This document shows positions 23,867 through 35,360 of a DNA stretch of 64,000 bases, one piece after another (positions within the stretch are counted from its first letter, which is position 1; every line of letters starts with the position of its first letter). The stretch covers positions 16,754,156 to 16,818,155 of the forward strand of contig NC_135998.1 in assembly GCF_048128805.1 (NCBI RefSeq). Reading direction: 5' to 3'. The translations under genes were made by a program, and so were the position numbers. Under the pieces are notes generated by a model. That model did not search any database, was not told where the DNA came from, and worked only from the letters and a program-made list of their open reading frames with translations. This stretch comes from Centroberyx gerrardi. Its lineage: Eukaryota > Chordata > Actinopteri > Beryciformes > Berycidae.

Positions 23867-26800
23867 CTGCAGACACACAAGATGGAGATGCTTATTTGTG
23901 TGTCATTCCTCAACAACAGCGAGCATAATAAGAAGTCAATTTAACGTCATAGATTAAAGCTACAATATGCAACTTTATCTTGAGACAGGAGTATATTGTT
24001 AGTCCTGCCCTTCTCCCCCTCAGTTGGTCATGTTCCCGCACCAACACTTGTCACTCATCTTGATGAGCCATCTACCTGAAACGGCATCTAGCCTGACACT
24101 GAGGGAACCGGTGTCTGTAAAGCCTTCCTCACGTTTAGCCTTGTTTCACCAAGTCCACCACTGGCCACGGCCACAGCGGTCATTTGCTGCATGTCCTCCC
24201 TCTCTCTCTCCCATACCTTCCTGTCTCTCTCTCACACTATCTCTGTCAAATAAAGCATAAAATGCCTAAAAATAAACATAAAAAAAAAATAAAAAAAGTG
24301 TCCCAAACATAATTGAAAAGGCAATTTCAGGCATTTACGCATGTACACAAAGGGTAACACACAGACTGATAAGGTATGATATCCTATTTATTTAATCTTA
24401 TTTAAATGTCAAAAAGTTGCATATTGTAACTATCTGCTCATTTCTCAATCCACATTAAAAAGTACCAGTCACAGCATAAGTAGTGAGGAACGCAGCTAAA
24501 TGGGAAAAACAAACCAACCCACCTGAGGGCAGGGTGATATTCTTGACCTTGGACAATGCTTCTGAGTTGATAGTGCCAACAGATTGGCCAAGGCTTAAGC
24601 CTATCTTCAACGCTTCACTTGATAATGATGTGGCCAGTGGTTGTCCACTAGCCGCTGTTGCTAGCACCTGCTTTGGAATGCTTCCCGTGGAGGTGGTGGT
24701 GGATGATGCCGCTGTGGGCTGGCTGATGAACATGACTCTTGAACCAGTTAGTGATGTTGCGGAAGAGGAAGTGACTTTTGGTACAGCTGCATTTGAGGAG
24801 GAGGAAGAAGAAGAAGAAGAAGAGGGAGTGACCAGGATGAATTTAGTAACTTGGGACCTCTCATCTGTACTGGCCCGTTTCACACCAGGCTTGCTGTTAA
24901 ACTGTGCCTGTGTGGGAACTTGGGGAACACCAGAACCACCCAGTGACGGGACAATCATAGTGCTTTTTACCAGTGAATGAGAACCAGCAATGGTATTCTG
25001 TGTTGCGTGTCCTATGTTTGTTGCTACTGTAGATCCAGCTGACATGTTGTAGCCTTGACTTAAGGTTACGGTAGTGCCTGCAGTCTGGCTTCCTAGGCCT
25101 GCAAAGGGAATGCTGCCAGTGAGCTTGGGAACTGTGACAGTCGAAGGGGACTTTAATACTGAAGGGGTCTGTTTCTGAGGCTGGGCTGCTGAGATACTTG
25201 TCGCTGTTGGGATTGTGCAAGAAGAAGTCAGAGAGGGAGCAGAAGGAGAAAGAGGAGGGGAAGTCTTGGACACTAGAAAGGCTTTGAACTGAGGCGAGAT
25301 GGTAATGACTGGATTGGTGGGCAAAGAACCAAGTGCATTCTGGTCCGAGGATGTCTGGACTTTGACTATGCCCGTGTTGCCCCCTCTAGTTGTGACGAGA
25401 ATGGACTGGGAGTCACGGATACACACAGTTTTCAGCTCCTGCTTAGGGTCTGTAGGCTTAACAGGATCAGTAGAAACTGCACTGGTAGGAGTTGTGATGG
25501 GCGAGTGGTTTGGCATGACACTCTGTGGAGTGCTAGCTCGGGGACTGCAGGCTTGTGCCCCCTTGAAGCCTGCTGTGTTTAGGGGTCCCTGCTGCAGACG
25601 AGGGGAAACAGAGGGAGATGGGGTCCTCACCGTCCTGGCATCATTTAAGGGAGCCACCTGCTGAACAGGGATTCTGTTATCTGGAATGGTAAACCCAGGC
25701 ACATTGGTGGACATACATAAGGGCCCAGCCACTTTAGAAACAGGGGCTTGGATGCCCTTAGACTGTTGTTGTTGATGGTGGGAAGACACCTTTTCTTCAG
25801 TTTTCTGAATGAGAAGGTTAGAAGGCAGAATCACCACTTGCTGCATGATCTTCTCTCCCGTGTTCTGGTCCACAATGGGCTGAACAGAGATCTTTACTGG
25901 GCTGCTGCTGTCTTTCCTTAGGAGGTGACCCAGCCCCTCAGGTACCTTATACACCACTTGGACCGGATTTTTTGGTACTGTCTGAGTCGGTTTGGCCTGT
26001 GGGGGTTTAGGAAGAGCTGCTGTCATTGTGGCTATTACTGTCTGTTGTGGTCCTTGTGTCTGCATTTGTTGAGAGTTCTGGGATTTAGATGGAGAACTTT
26101 GTGCTTTTGAAGGTTTTGTGGTGGCCACAGCAGAGCTAGGCAGGGAGACCACCCGCCCTTTGCTCTGCCTAACAACACTGCTGACCCCCAGGTAGTCAGC
26201 AGGCCGTTTCATTAAGGTCACTTTGTTTCCCACACTCTTAGCCAGCAGGGTGGGGATGGGCGTGTAGCCCTTAGGTAGTCCAATGGTAGGGTGGAGGATG
26301 ATGGGTCTGGGTCCCAGTGAAGCCTGGGCTGACACCGCTGTTGCCCATGCTGAGTTTGACTCCCTGGATTGGTTTGTTTGGTCTAGTTCAAATTTAGACT
26401 CTAGTCCAGAGTCAGGAGGAGAAGTAATACTGTTACTGCCTGTCTGGCCTCTTGGCAACAGACTGAGGTCCTCGTCTGTGCTGCCCAGAGGGTGTTTTAG
26501 GTGGTTGGGAGTAACGTAGGTCACCATGCTGCCTCCAGCAGACTCAGCCAAAAACTGCCTGTTGCTTGCTGTGAAAATATTGAACACAGATGTTAGGATG
26601 CACCGATCAATCGGCCAATAGACATTCTAAATAGGTCATCTACCAGGTCACAGTTTTTCCTTTCTGAACAGAGCATTTTGAGAGTGTTTCATTATTGCTT
26701 TAATTTGCCATTTTCTTTTGTAAATAAACTGACAGCTCACATATATTCATTTCTGACACCGTTTTATGTATTTCATAGCCTATATGATTAGAAACAGTTT

Positions 26801-28448
26801 AATGTATAGAACAGAAGGCATCACCTATGCTGCTTCAATGAAAACATTTTCCATGCAATACCAGTGGAAAGAGGTAACAAAACACCTCAGTTGTCAAGCA
26901 CACACTAACATGTAATAACAATTTTTGGTTACAAACTATGATTTACTTACAAATGGTGAGGCCATCATCATTCAGCCATAAGACCAATCTGTTACACACA
27001 GTGCTATATTGAAATTTCACTAGGTTTGCTTGCTGTGCACTTAATAATATGGCACATAATGTGCCATTGTTGATAGAAAGTCCGGCTAAAATGCATAATT
27101 TCAGCTGGTGAATGAATTGGTGATTGGCTGATCATACTGTTACAAAATCAGTAATCTAATTTAATCAAATTGATGATGTTTAAAAACCTGATTGAAAAAA
27201 AAAGTGATTAGATGAATGCGTATGAGTGGCTGAGTAACTGAATTAGATTACCTCCTGTCCAAAGGCCTCTGGGGACGGCATGTTCTGGGTCTTCCTCTTC
27301 AGCCCTGCTATAATGATCCATGAGTGAACACACCTCCTTTCCTACACTCTCTTCATCGTCTGACGATGACGAAACACACTCCTCACGTACAAAGTTATTG
27401 TAGTCCGGATGCTTCTTGAAGTCATCAAATTCTTTCTTCAAACGGAGTCTGAGGTAGAGGGGAAGAAGAAGAAATAGAGGAGGTAAAGATTTCTAGTCCA
27501 GTAATAATAATACAAAGTGTTCTAAAATCAAAGTAGCAGTACAATCATAATAGCAAAATCTTTCTTTGCAAAATTCTGCAAAATTCTGCTTTGTGCTAAA
27601 TTTGTGCTGCTAGCTACGATGAGTCCTGCTCAGCTGTGCCAAAACAGTACAAGACTAAGTAATATCATCATAACAGTACAATTTTTGATGCAAAATAATA
27701 GGCTAATAATATAGGCTTCATCCACTCATAATTTCACTGTCAAATGAGTGGTACCTGTTCCTTTGGTAGGCCTTGACAAGTTTGGGCTCCCAGGGCGAGA
27801 GCTCGTTCAGTAGTCTAATTAGAGTGATGTGCAGATCCTTCACTGCTTCTCTCTTGAAGTACCACCGGCCCTGTCAGTTCAAAAATACAAAGAATTGCTC
27901 AGTCAGGTCACTGACATTAAAATGTGAGGAACCTACTGATTTCCACTGTGGCTCTGCGGGCAGTATGGGTGAATCAGTTTGAATGCACCTATTGACAGAA
28001 CTGTAATCGCCACTAACCGATCTCTTTTTGGTGCTCTCCAGGTCATCAAGCTCATCCTCTGTCTTACTGATCAGCTCCCGCAACTCCTCAAGACTGGTGC
28101 ATACCAACTACAGACAAGGAGAAAACACAGAGTAAGAAAAACAGAGATGAAAAAAGATGGAGGAAAAAAAGGAAGAAGGCGCAAAAGAGGGCAAGAGACA
28201 TATTACAAGATGCATCAGAAAATGGCACTTTACAAGAATGACATTTACAAATACAGCAACCAATAAATTACCTGCTGAAGAAGTAAGGGATTATATTGCA
28301 CCATAAGTGTGAGTACCTTAAATGATGGCTCAACTTGGGGTTCTTTTATTTTCTTTGAAGATTCAAGCTTTTTTCCTGTCAAGAAGACAATGGAAGTCTA
28401 TATTTTGTTCACCAAGGAGATATTGATTGAACCAACAAATTGTTAATC

Positions 28449-28485
<37 letters not shown>

Positions 28486-31400
28486 TGATGAAGTAAATAA
28501 TTTGAAGAATATAGCGAAATTTGTAGGGAACTATACCATACTGCATTTTGCCAATGAATCAACATTTACTTACATCTTAAGTGTACTGCCAGTAGAACTG
28601 AAGTGGGCAGGGTAGAACTGAAAGCTTTTTCTCACCTGTCTTGTTTTTTTTCCTTTTGTCTTTTCTCTTGATTGTGGTGGCAACTCTCCGCACGGCAGAC
28701 TTGGCAGCCTGGGCCTGGCACAGCCTCGTCCTGTCCGCATGCCGCAGCTGCCTCTGCTCCCCTTTCACCCCCAGCAGCTGCTCCCTCTCCCGCTTTTTCT
28801 TCCGCCTTTTTTTTTTTGTCCGGATTCTGTCGTTCACCCTTTCTTCACTCGAATTTTGAGTGCTCTCAGATGACAACTGTGTTGCCAGCCCCGATGTGCC
28901 ACAGCAGCAGTCGTGTTGTTCAGGTTTAACGTTACCAGTGTTGCTTCTAGAACATTCTAAACAGGAAGACACTTGGTGCCCCTGGCTGGGACTTCCTCCC
29001 TCCATTTTGACCTCTGCCACTCTGGCTGGTGAGGCCAGGTTCTTGGAGCGAGCCGGCGACCTGCCTGTGTAGCTGTGCTCTCCCACACTCAGACAGGGCT
29101 CCTGGGTCTCTGCCTTAATGGTGCGCCCTGAGGCCAATGACAAGCCCTGCTCCTGCTTTAATGCGAGTCTCTTAGACTGGTGCTCCAACTCTGCTGTCTC
29201 TTCCTTCAAATTCATTTTCACACCACTTCCTCTGAGAGAGAAGGAGTTAGTGTGAATTTTCAAGTTGGATTTAGAGTCTTCACTGGAGTCACCTTCATCA
29301 GAGGATCCTGAATCAGACTCCTCCTCCTTCAGTGACCATGAGTTAAACCCCTCATTCTCCTCCTCCCTATCCCCATTTTCCCTTTTGAAAACCCTGTGTT
29401 TCTCTGCTCTCTCCTTCCCACAGTCTTCAGACTCCCCCCGTTTCCATGGAGACTCCATAACACTTTTCTCCCTCTCATCCTTCATCCCATCCGACTCCTC
29501 ACCCTCTGTCCCTGCCTCTGTTTCAATCCTCTTCACCCAGACAGGGGGGAAGGGGAAATCGGGGGGCATGCTGGGGCTCTGGCAGTAGATCCTTAAGTCT
29601 GCCCCACAAAAATGTGGAAAGTGTATATAGGCATTCTCCATGCTGTCATAGCCCAAAATGGACTCCCTACACTCATGTATGGGCTGGGCCAGCACAGCAT
29701 CCTGCACATCCTTCTGAGTCTCATACACATTGTCACACAGCCCCTTCAGAAGCCACACTCGCTGGTAGAAGGGCAACAGGTGGAAGGGAATCTCCTCCAA
29801 TGGACTCACCTCCCCTAGGATGCTGAAGAACTGGTGGCAGAGCCCCAGCTGTTCGGCCCGGCCTGGCTGATCATGGGAGGCACCGACAGCCCGATACCAG
29901 CCCAGGACCCGCTGCCTGAGCTCCAACTCCCAGCGGCAGTAGGGCAGGGCCGGCCGGCGGTGCAGAGTGGCCCTCCTCTGGGGCAAGGAGAGTAGAGAGG
30001 ACATGATCTTGGAGAGGAAGAGGTTGCAGCGGGGCATCAGCAGACAGCGCTCCAGCTCAAAAAAGATGATCTCTGGGAGGTTGAGGGTGGTCTGAGCCAG
30101 GCAGAGGAAGTGCCCGATGGCAGGGAGTTCCCACAGGGTGTCCACAGTGTGGGAGGCGGCCTGTGACAGCAAGCTCTGCTCCCACTCTTCCACCTCCTTG
30201 GCTGACATCTCCTCTGCCTCCTTCTTCTCCAGCTCACGCTGCCTGGAAAGCCAGAGAACAGATGTTGATGGTGGACGTATTTGCATTTTACAGCAAAGTT
30301 TAACACATTTCTTGTAATATATCAGCATGCGACAGAACTATGGCAGCAACTTTTAATCCTCTCTCTCACATATTCACCCACCTCTTCTCCTCCTTGGCTC
30401 TCTGCTGCTCTTCCAGCCGGAGGGTCTGGACCATGATGGATTCATGCCCACCAACAGTGATGGTAGCCAGGCTACGAGGTGCCAGCCTCCTTCTGGTGGA
30501 GGTCCCCCCTGAACCCCGTTCCTCCTCTGCACCAAAACGACCTTTAGAGGTCACAGCCAAGGTTGTCTTCTCTCGCAGGGTCCTGGTTAGATAGATGGAG
30601 AAGAAAGAATTATGGTATGAGTAAAATTGCTTCATAGGAGCTGTTGAGGTTGTAAAAAGAAAACATTATGTCCACACCATTCACACAATCAGTTAGCAAA
30701 ACAGCCGTTCAAAATGCATAAATAAATGTGATTATTTTAAATTACTGTAAGACTTTCATGGAAATCAGTAAATTTTTGATCAATAAATATGATCAATAAT
30801 TTTGAAATAGGGTGACTGTGTCATCATAATGTGCTACTGACTAGATCCACATTCTCCCATTAAAATATTTTTAATAAAATATTTTTTTTTATTTTAATAA
30901 AATATTTTTTTTAAAATTAAAAATACTGGTATTGAGGCAATTCTATTCCATTTTAATAAGTGTATTTTATAAATGAGTCTGAAGCTTCCTTTGCTGTAAG
31001 TGCATTTGTTGCCAGGCAATATTAACTTAAAACAAATGAAACAACTTTTGGGCTCTGGTGATTTCAGTAGCATAACTGTTAAACCAGTCAGCGCTGGGCT
31101 TTGTTCTGAGGTGTGATAAAGTGTAGTTCACCTGGACAGCAATGTAAGCTTCTGCTCCAGCATGATTTCCAGCTTCTGGGCCTGTTTGGAGATCCAGTGG
31201 TCCACCCCGTGGTAGCGATAGCAGTTCTCCAACATCAGCCTGAAGTCTGCAACAAACTCTGTGATGGTTTCATACTCCTGGCTGACAAACTTCTCCTCCA
31301 TCCGCCGCAGGCACATGGACTGTCTGAGCTGAGCCTGGCCCCAACCCCGGACCCCTCCGATACCATGCTGGGCCTCCAGGTGGCCGATGGGATGCAGGAA

Positions 31401-31856
31401 TGGGCTGGTGATCCCTTTGTGCTTGTCCAGGAGAAAGCCAGTGAATATCCTATATGCTTGCTGGACCTCATAGTTCATATCTTCCTCAAAGCTAGTGCTG
31501 TTGGTGGAGATGCAGACCTCGGGCAGAGAGAGGTCGCTGTTGGAAAACTCTGACATGCCGTCATTGCTCAGTGCAAGGTGGTCACCGACAGCAATAACAT
31601 CTCCACTGTCGCCGACACAGTGTGACGCTACCATAGTCTCGACCTCGCAGGTGCCGTTACTGAGCCCTTCTTCAGTTATGACCAGGTCTGTGCCTTCAGT
31701 GCTGCTGCTGTGCCATTTGGAGTCTGAGGAGGACATGATGAGCACATTGGGCTGCTGGGGCCCTGGGCCTGGCTCTGCCACAGTCAGGTCCTGGTTGTGG
31801 AACAGCTGGTGACTACAAACTGCTGTGGATTGGTCTGTCATATCCCCCTGATCCAT
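21783..31856 (-). CDS. brd10: BRD10 / KIAA2026 orthologue, bromodomain-containing nuclear protein, complete, 2374 aa
   Basis: Poorly characterised vertebrate protein with a divergent bromodomain; presumed nuclear and chromatin-linked. Coding exons (minus): 31856-31132, 30582-30382, 30242-28636, 28375-28317, 28107-28018, 27870-27755, 27448-27252, 26568-24523 and 23866-21783. Every junction is AG/GT and in phase; the total of 7125 nt gives 2374 residues plus stop, somewhat longer than the human protein (about 2100). The ATG at 31856 has a strong context (AGCACCATGG), and a non-coding first exon precedes it. Order: acidic/Ser-rich N-terminus; bromodomain about 131-240; a coiled KEEKR/EKKEAEE stretch about 300-335; a DDT/WHIM-like region about 344-530; a charged linker rich in Glu/Ser/Lys ending in a basic RTKKKRRKKKRER; a conserved block about 865-960 (GRWYFKREAVKDLHITLIRL); then two long exons of low-complexity Ser/Thr/Pro/Ala. 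Confidence 0.95.
24150..24290 (+). repeat. SINE-like repeat, 3' part (truncated)
   Basis: TGCTGCATGTCCTCCCTCTC, a CT-rich stretch, then CTCTGTCAAATAAAGCATAA and an A-rich end. The same family is present nearly full length on the minus strand at 50465-50690, and as a head fragment at 51905-51970. It lies in the brd10 intron between its last two coding exons. Confidence 0.6.
24523..26568 (-). CDS. brd10: brd10 exon 9: long Ser/Thr/Pro-rich disordered segment
   Basis: 682 codons (residues about 1000-1680), acceptor TTTTCACAG and donor TCAG|GTGGGT. Mostly low-complexity Ser/Thr/Pro/Gln with islands such as PIILHPTIGLPKGYTPIP, VVYKVPEGLGHLL, ITISPQFKAFLVSK and the closing EALSKVKNITLPSG. It contains a serine run (about ten Ser near 24790-24815) and a Gln-rich patch near 25770. 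No enzymatic domain is visible. The islands look like short linear interaction motifs. Confidence 0.9.
27252..28375 (-). CDS. brd10: brd10 exons 5-8: conserved central block
   Basis: Four short exons: 28375-28317 (GKKLESSKKIKEPQVEPSFK), 28107-28018 (LVCTSLEELRELISKTEDEL), 27870-27755 (GRWYFKREAVKDLHITLIRL) and 27448-27252 (LRLKKEFDDFKKHPDYNNF, then an acidic VSSSSDDEESVGKEV). They splice in frame (59, 90, 116 and 197 nt). High aromatic and charged content, without the low complexity of the exons on either side, suggests a folded helical module. An (ATA)n microsatellite at 28446-28482 lies in the preceding intron. Confidence 0.9.
28636..30242 (-). CDS. brd10: brd10 exon 4: DDT/WHIM-like region and charged linker
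   Basis: The acceptor is CTTTCCAG|GCAGCG and the donor ACAG|GTGAGA. Residues about 344-395 (LWELPAIGHFLCLAQTTLNL, EIIFFELERCLLMP, LLSLPQ) have the pattern of a DDT-type helical domain. Residues about 468-528 (QRVWLLKGLCDNVYETQ, RESILGYDSMENAYIHFP, GADLRIYC) follow the WHIM pattern (hydrophobic L-LC helix, then G-x-D-x(n)-Y-WF-x(n)-RIY) known from BAZ, CECR2 and RSF1 proteins. This assignment is mine by pattern and needs a profile search. The exon continues with an acidic/basic linker about 545-830 that has many KxE (SUMO-like) sites, e.g. IKAETQE, VKMEGG and VKPEQ, and ends in a Lys/Arg-rich stretch that should act as nuclear localisation signal. Confidence 0.85.
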
Positions 31857-31880
31857 GGTGCTGACACCAGGTGCAGGCAC
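31132..31880 (-). CDS. brd10: brd10 exon 2: start codon and divergent bromodomain
   Basis: Acceptor at 31882-31881 and donor GTGAAC at 31131-31126. Residues 131-240 read as a bromodomain: helix Z QQAYRIFTGFLLDKHKG, ZA loop with TSPFLHPIG, MCLRRMEEKFVSQEYETI in place of the usual PMDL...KL...Y segment, then EFVADFRLMLENCYRYHG and the C helix SKQAQKLEIMLEQKL. Asn at about residue 211 (LENCYRYHG) is at the position that anchors acetyl-lysine in canonical bromodomains. The loop GHLEAQHGIGGVRGWGQAQL makes the ZA region unusually long. Whether it binds acetyl-lysine cannot be told from sequence. Confidence 0.88.
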
Positions 31881-32468
31881 CTGAGGGGGGTAACAGGTGT
31901 CACCTATTGTGAACTTTCATGTTACAATCAGTACTCCTGCAGACAGTTTGAGGGAAGGGAGAAACTACTACCCAAACACAAAAACAGTCCCGACTGAGCA
32001 GGTAGTTACTTATACTCTAACAGATCTTATTTACTGCGGTGAGGTGTTAAAGACCCAACATAACAGCAAGGTAGGTAGATTAGATTAGGTAGCCAAGTTT
32101 TCTGCTAGCTTAGTTCCTAATGTCATGACAGCTACCCATATCGATGAAGCTCAGTCATACGGTAGGCTACTAGAATGTTTTACCTCATGCGGTTGTGTCC
32201 AGATTACTATCTTACTTACTTTCCCTACCTAATCTTAGCGAACTTTTCTTTCCCCGCGAATCATTGGCTAGCTAGCTTGAAGTTAGCTAATATTAGCGAG
32301 CTAGCTAACGGTAGTTACAGACACCATCAAGTCTAGAAAGTTTCTTCTTTTTACTCATATCGCGATCTAGAATGCACCCATTTATCACTTCCCTTCTCCT
32401 GATCACGTGTAAAAATAAGGCCATAACAAACTGACCAGAGGGAGAGCTAGGTTGGTTAAACAACATAC

Positions 32469-33020
32469 CTCGGCGTTTTCAGTGCGGCTCCAGACACGCA
32501 CCACGCAAGATAGCTTTTAGCAAGCTTAGCTACCACGGCAGCTTGCTAGCTGGGTTAGCTTGCTATTGTTTCCCAACTGAGGCCTGTAATTGCTGCGTTC
32601 GCTGTCCATTAGTAAAAATGTTGTAGTAATTAAATATTTGGGAGAGAAAAGTTATGCAGGCGTCTCATCTCGCCAGTGCACAGAGTGATGCCAGTGACAG
32701 CAAGTTGGCTAAAGAAACGTTAGCCAAAATAGCTGATTGTCCGACAACAGATTTCAGCTCATCATCACTGGCCGTCTAGCTAACCAGTTAGCCTTAGCTA
32801 GTTGACAGCTACTTTACAACAAGTAAACATTGCTAATGTCACTTTTGAGACAAAACTGCGCCGTGTGACACATATTTTCCGAGCACTGTGGGGTTTACAA
32901 ATAGACAGTAGCCGAGTACTCTAGCTTGCTTGAAGAATACTTGGAACGTTATCCACTTCCACCCTGCGTGAGCCCGATGCAAATGTGCGCAAACTGACGT
33001 AGTCGCGTGTCACAGAAAGA
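32469..33020 (-). promoter_or_regulatory. brd10: brd10 promoter region and non-coding first exon
   Basis: A strong donor CGCCGAG|GTATGT on the minus strand (exon end 32469) pairs with the acceptor at 31881 upstream of the brd10 start codon. Upstream (32470-33020) CpG content is raised. The exact first base of the transcript is not determinable. Confidence 0.6.
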
Positions 33021-34790
33021 TTGTATTTTGGTTTCATAACGCTGTCACTTTACACACAGCACTATTAGTAACACTGTCTTAAACCTACAGTGATTTGTGA
33101 CACATTGTCAGTGTCACTTCAAAAGGAGCATCTGGAATGAGACAGATGTCACGCAATTTAAAAACTTTGCAGACTACATCGAAGCTGCTGTGCACAACAG
33201 TGAGGCAACATTAGACGATTGAATCGCCCATTCATAACTTGTGCGCTAAATGACATCTATCAACGAGTTAAGGCGATGCTTCTGTCCCATGTGGCGTGTG
33301 AACGGAATACACACCTGTCCCACTCTTAGCCACTAGATGTCGCTAGTCACTAATGTAACAAACATGACATGAGTACATGGGTAGGGAATATTGTGGTTGG
33401 CCTTCTTGTGTGATTTGGGTAGTAGACCTATGTATAGGTGGAGGGCGATGGTGGTTCAGGGATTGGAGATGTTTACCATCTTTTTAAGATAAGTCTTTAA
33501 TCAGTTGCATCAGACTAATAAATGAAAATATATTAGAGTCCTCAAGAAAATATAAAACATGTGGCATGATTTTATGATAACCGTCAAATATTTTAAATCA
33601 CATTGCCCCTGTCCTGTTGTTAAAGAGCAGTGAAAACATCTACACGTGGAGAGCGAATTAATTTTTTATTCTCTAACACTGATGGTTACAGAGTTGCCAA
33701 TGGCACGTCGAGGATGTCTCCAGCTGGGACAAATGTTAATTAAGCAATAAGCCACGGGAGGCCTGTACTTTACAGTGCTTTTAGCTCAGCTAAGAGGCAT
33801 TGTCAGGCACGACGCAAAGGGATTTTTCTTTTTGATACATAATGATTAAATAATTATTCCGCCAAATTTTCCTTGGACAGTAGCTAATGGGGTTTTCAGT
33901 GAACTACTACTGTGGATACATGTGTGCGTTTATCGGGTATTTTACAACGGTTTTGAACGCAACTCAATCAGAACTGAGGACAGGAAGTATCTGTTATGCA
34001 ATTTCCAGTATGACACTTTTGTTATGTTAATTAGGCGGTTGGTGCTCACTTACTTCAACTCATAAATCGCCCCTGTTTTGATGTAGGCTACTAAGTTACT
34101 ACATTGGGCACTGCACATGTGTGACATTAATCAACCACTGACTATTGTGAATTTGAAAACATTTTTAAAGTTATCACTATTCATTGCGTTGTTACCACCA
34201 CGATAACAACGTGATCTAGCATCTAATTAAATAATTTTTCCTGATCGAAACACTGTAATAAACTCACAATGAGGTATGGTAGTATTAAAGTTGTAGATTA
34301 GACTACAAGATGAATGAGGATTGTGTGGCTGTTTCCTCTCATTGGAAGTGATGCACCTGCTGCCAGCTGAAGTGAAGAACCTGATAAAGGCGCAAGTTTC
34401 CTCTATTGTTTGGACAGAAAAAAACGATATGTCTATTATAGTCTATTATTAGTTATTCTATTGTGATACCATACCAGATATACACAATAAGGTCATTATA
34501 AACTCACTATTGAGTACCACAGACCCGCAATAAGTCCCTATAGGAATATTGTAGTAGGCTATTATATAACATTTCATCCAGGAAACGTGAAAAAAAAAAA
34601 AAAAAAAAAAAGCAAAACAATAACCACACTGTAACATTAATAGCCTACACTGTTATTACACGGTTATTGTGGGAGTTGAGGCATACACTAAGCAGTCTTG
34701 CCCTCAACGTAGTTTCAGATCCACTGCTATGATACAATTCGGTTCGTCTTTTTGCACGCGCTAAAAGGAGAACTGTGCCTTTAACTGCAA
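33020..34790. other. Intergenic region between divergent brd10 and uhrf2
   Basis: No coding exons were seen. It contains a non-repetitive stretch at 33640-33840 that could be regulatory, a poly-A run at 34590-34611, and AT-rich filler. Confidence 0.6.
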
Positions 34791-34799
34791 ATTGTACTC

Positions 34800-35360
34800 G
34801 CTTAAATGTTATTTCGCGAGATTTGCTTGGCGCCGCGACCCCATGTGAGACACCTCCTGCGTGAACCATTCTACCCCTGCAGAGGAAAACGCAATGGAGC
34901 ACTGAACATTTTTCAGCTTTATCTCCCTTTCCCCCCCCAAAAACAACCTCGTGTTTGTTTCAGAATACATTTTCTGTTATTTATTTCGGACGGAACAGGG
35001 CGGTGCAACGATGTGGATTCAGATTCGTACTATAGACGGGAAGGAGACGCGAACCATTGAGGATCTTTCTAGATTGACTAAAATTGAGTCTCTACGGTTG
35101 AAAATACAGGAGATCTTCAATGTAAACCCAGAGCAGCAGCGGCTATTCTATCGGGGGAAGCAGGTAAAAAAGCTATTTTGTGTCATCGGGTCGTGCAACA
35201 GTCGGTTTTAATGCTTTGCAGGATTTGGTGCTGGAGTGCCCAGTGGTCTGCTAGCCGTTTCGGACCCGAGCTTCCTGTTTTGATAGGAATTCGCCAATAG
35301 TTCTTGCGCAAGAACGTTAGCCCGGGGACGCCGTGTGCCAGTCCCCCCCAAAAAACGACG
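34800..35360 (+). promoter_or_regulatory. uhrf2: uhrf2 promoter and 5'UTR
   Basis: CpG-rich DNA around the first coding exon. At 34812-34821 there is TTTCGCGAGA, one base from the palindromic TCTCGCGAGA element of housekeeping promoters, and 8 bp downstream TTGGCGCCGCG resembling an E2F site. No TATA box is evident. The 5'UTR precedes the ATG at 35011. Confidence 0.55.

Noticed and set aside
31857..31880. Start of BRD10 at the upstream in-frame GTG
   Set aside because: Vertebrate nuclear genes start at ATG; the ATG at 31856 has a strong Kozak context and the stretch before it begins at a splice acceptor.
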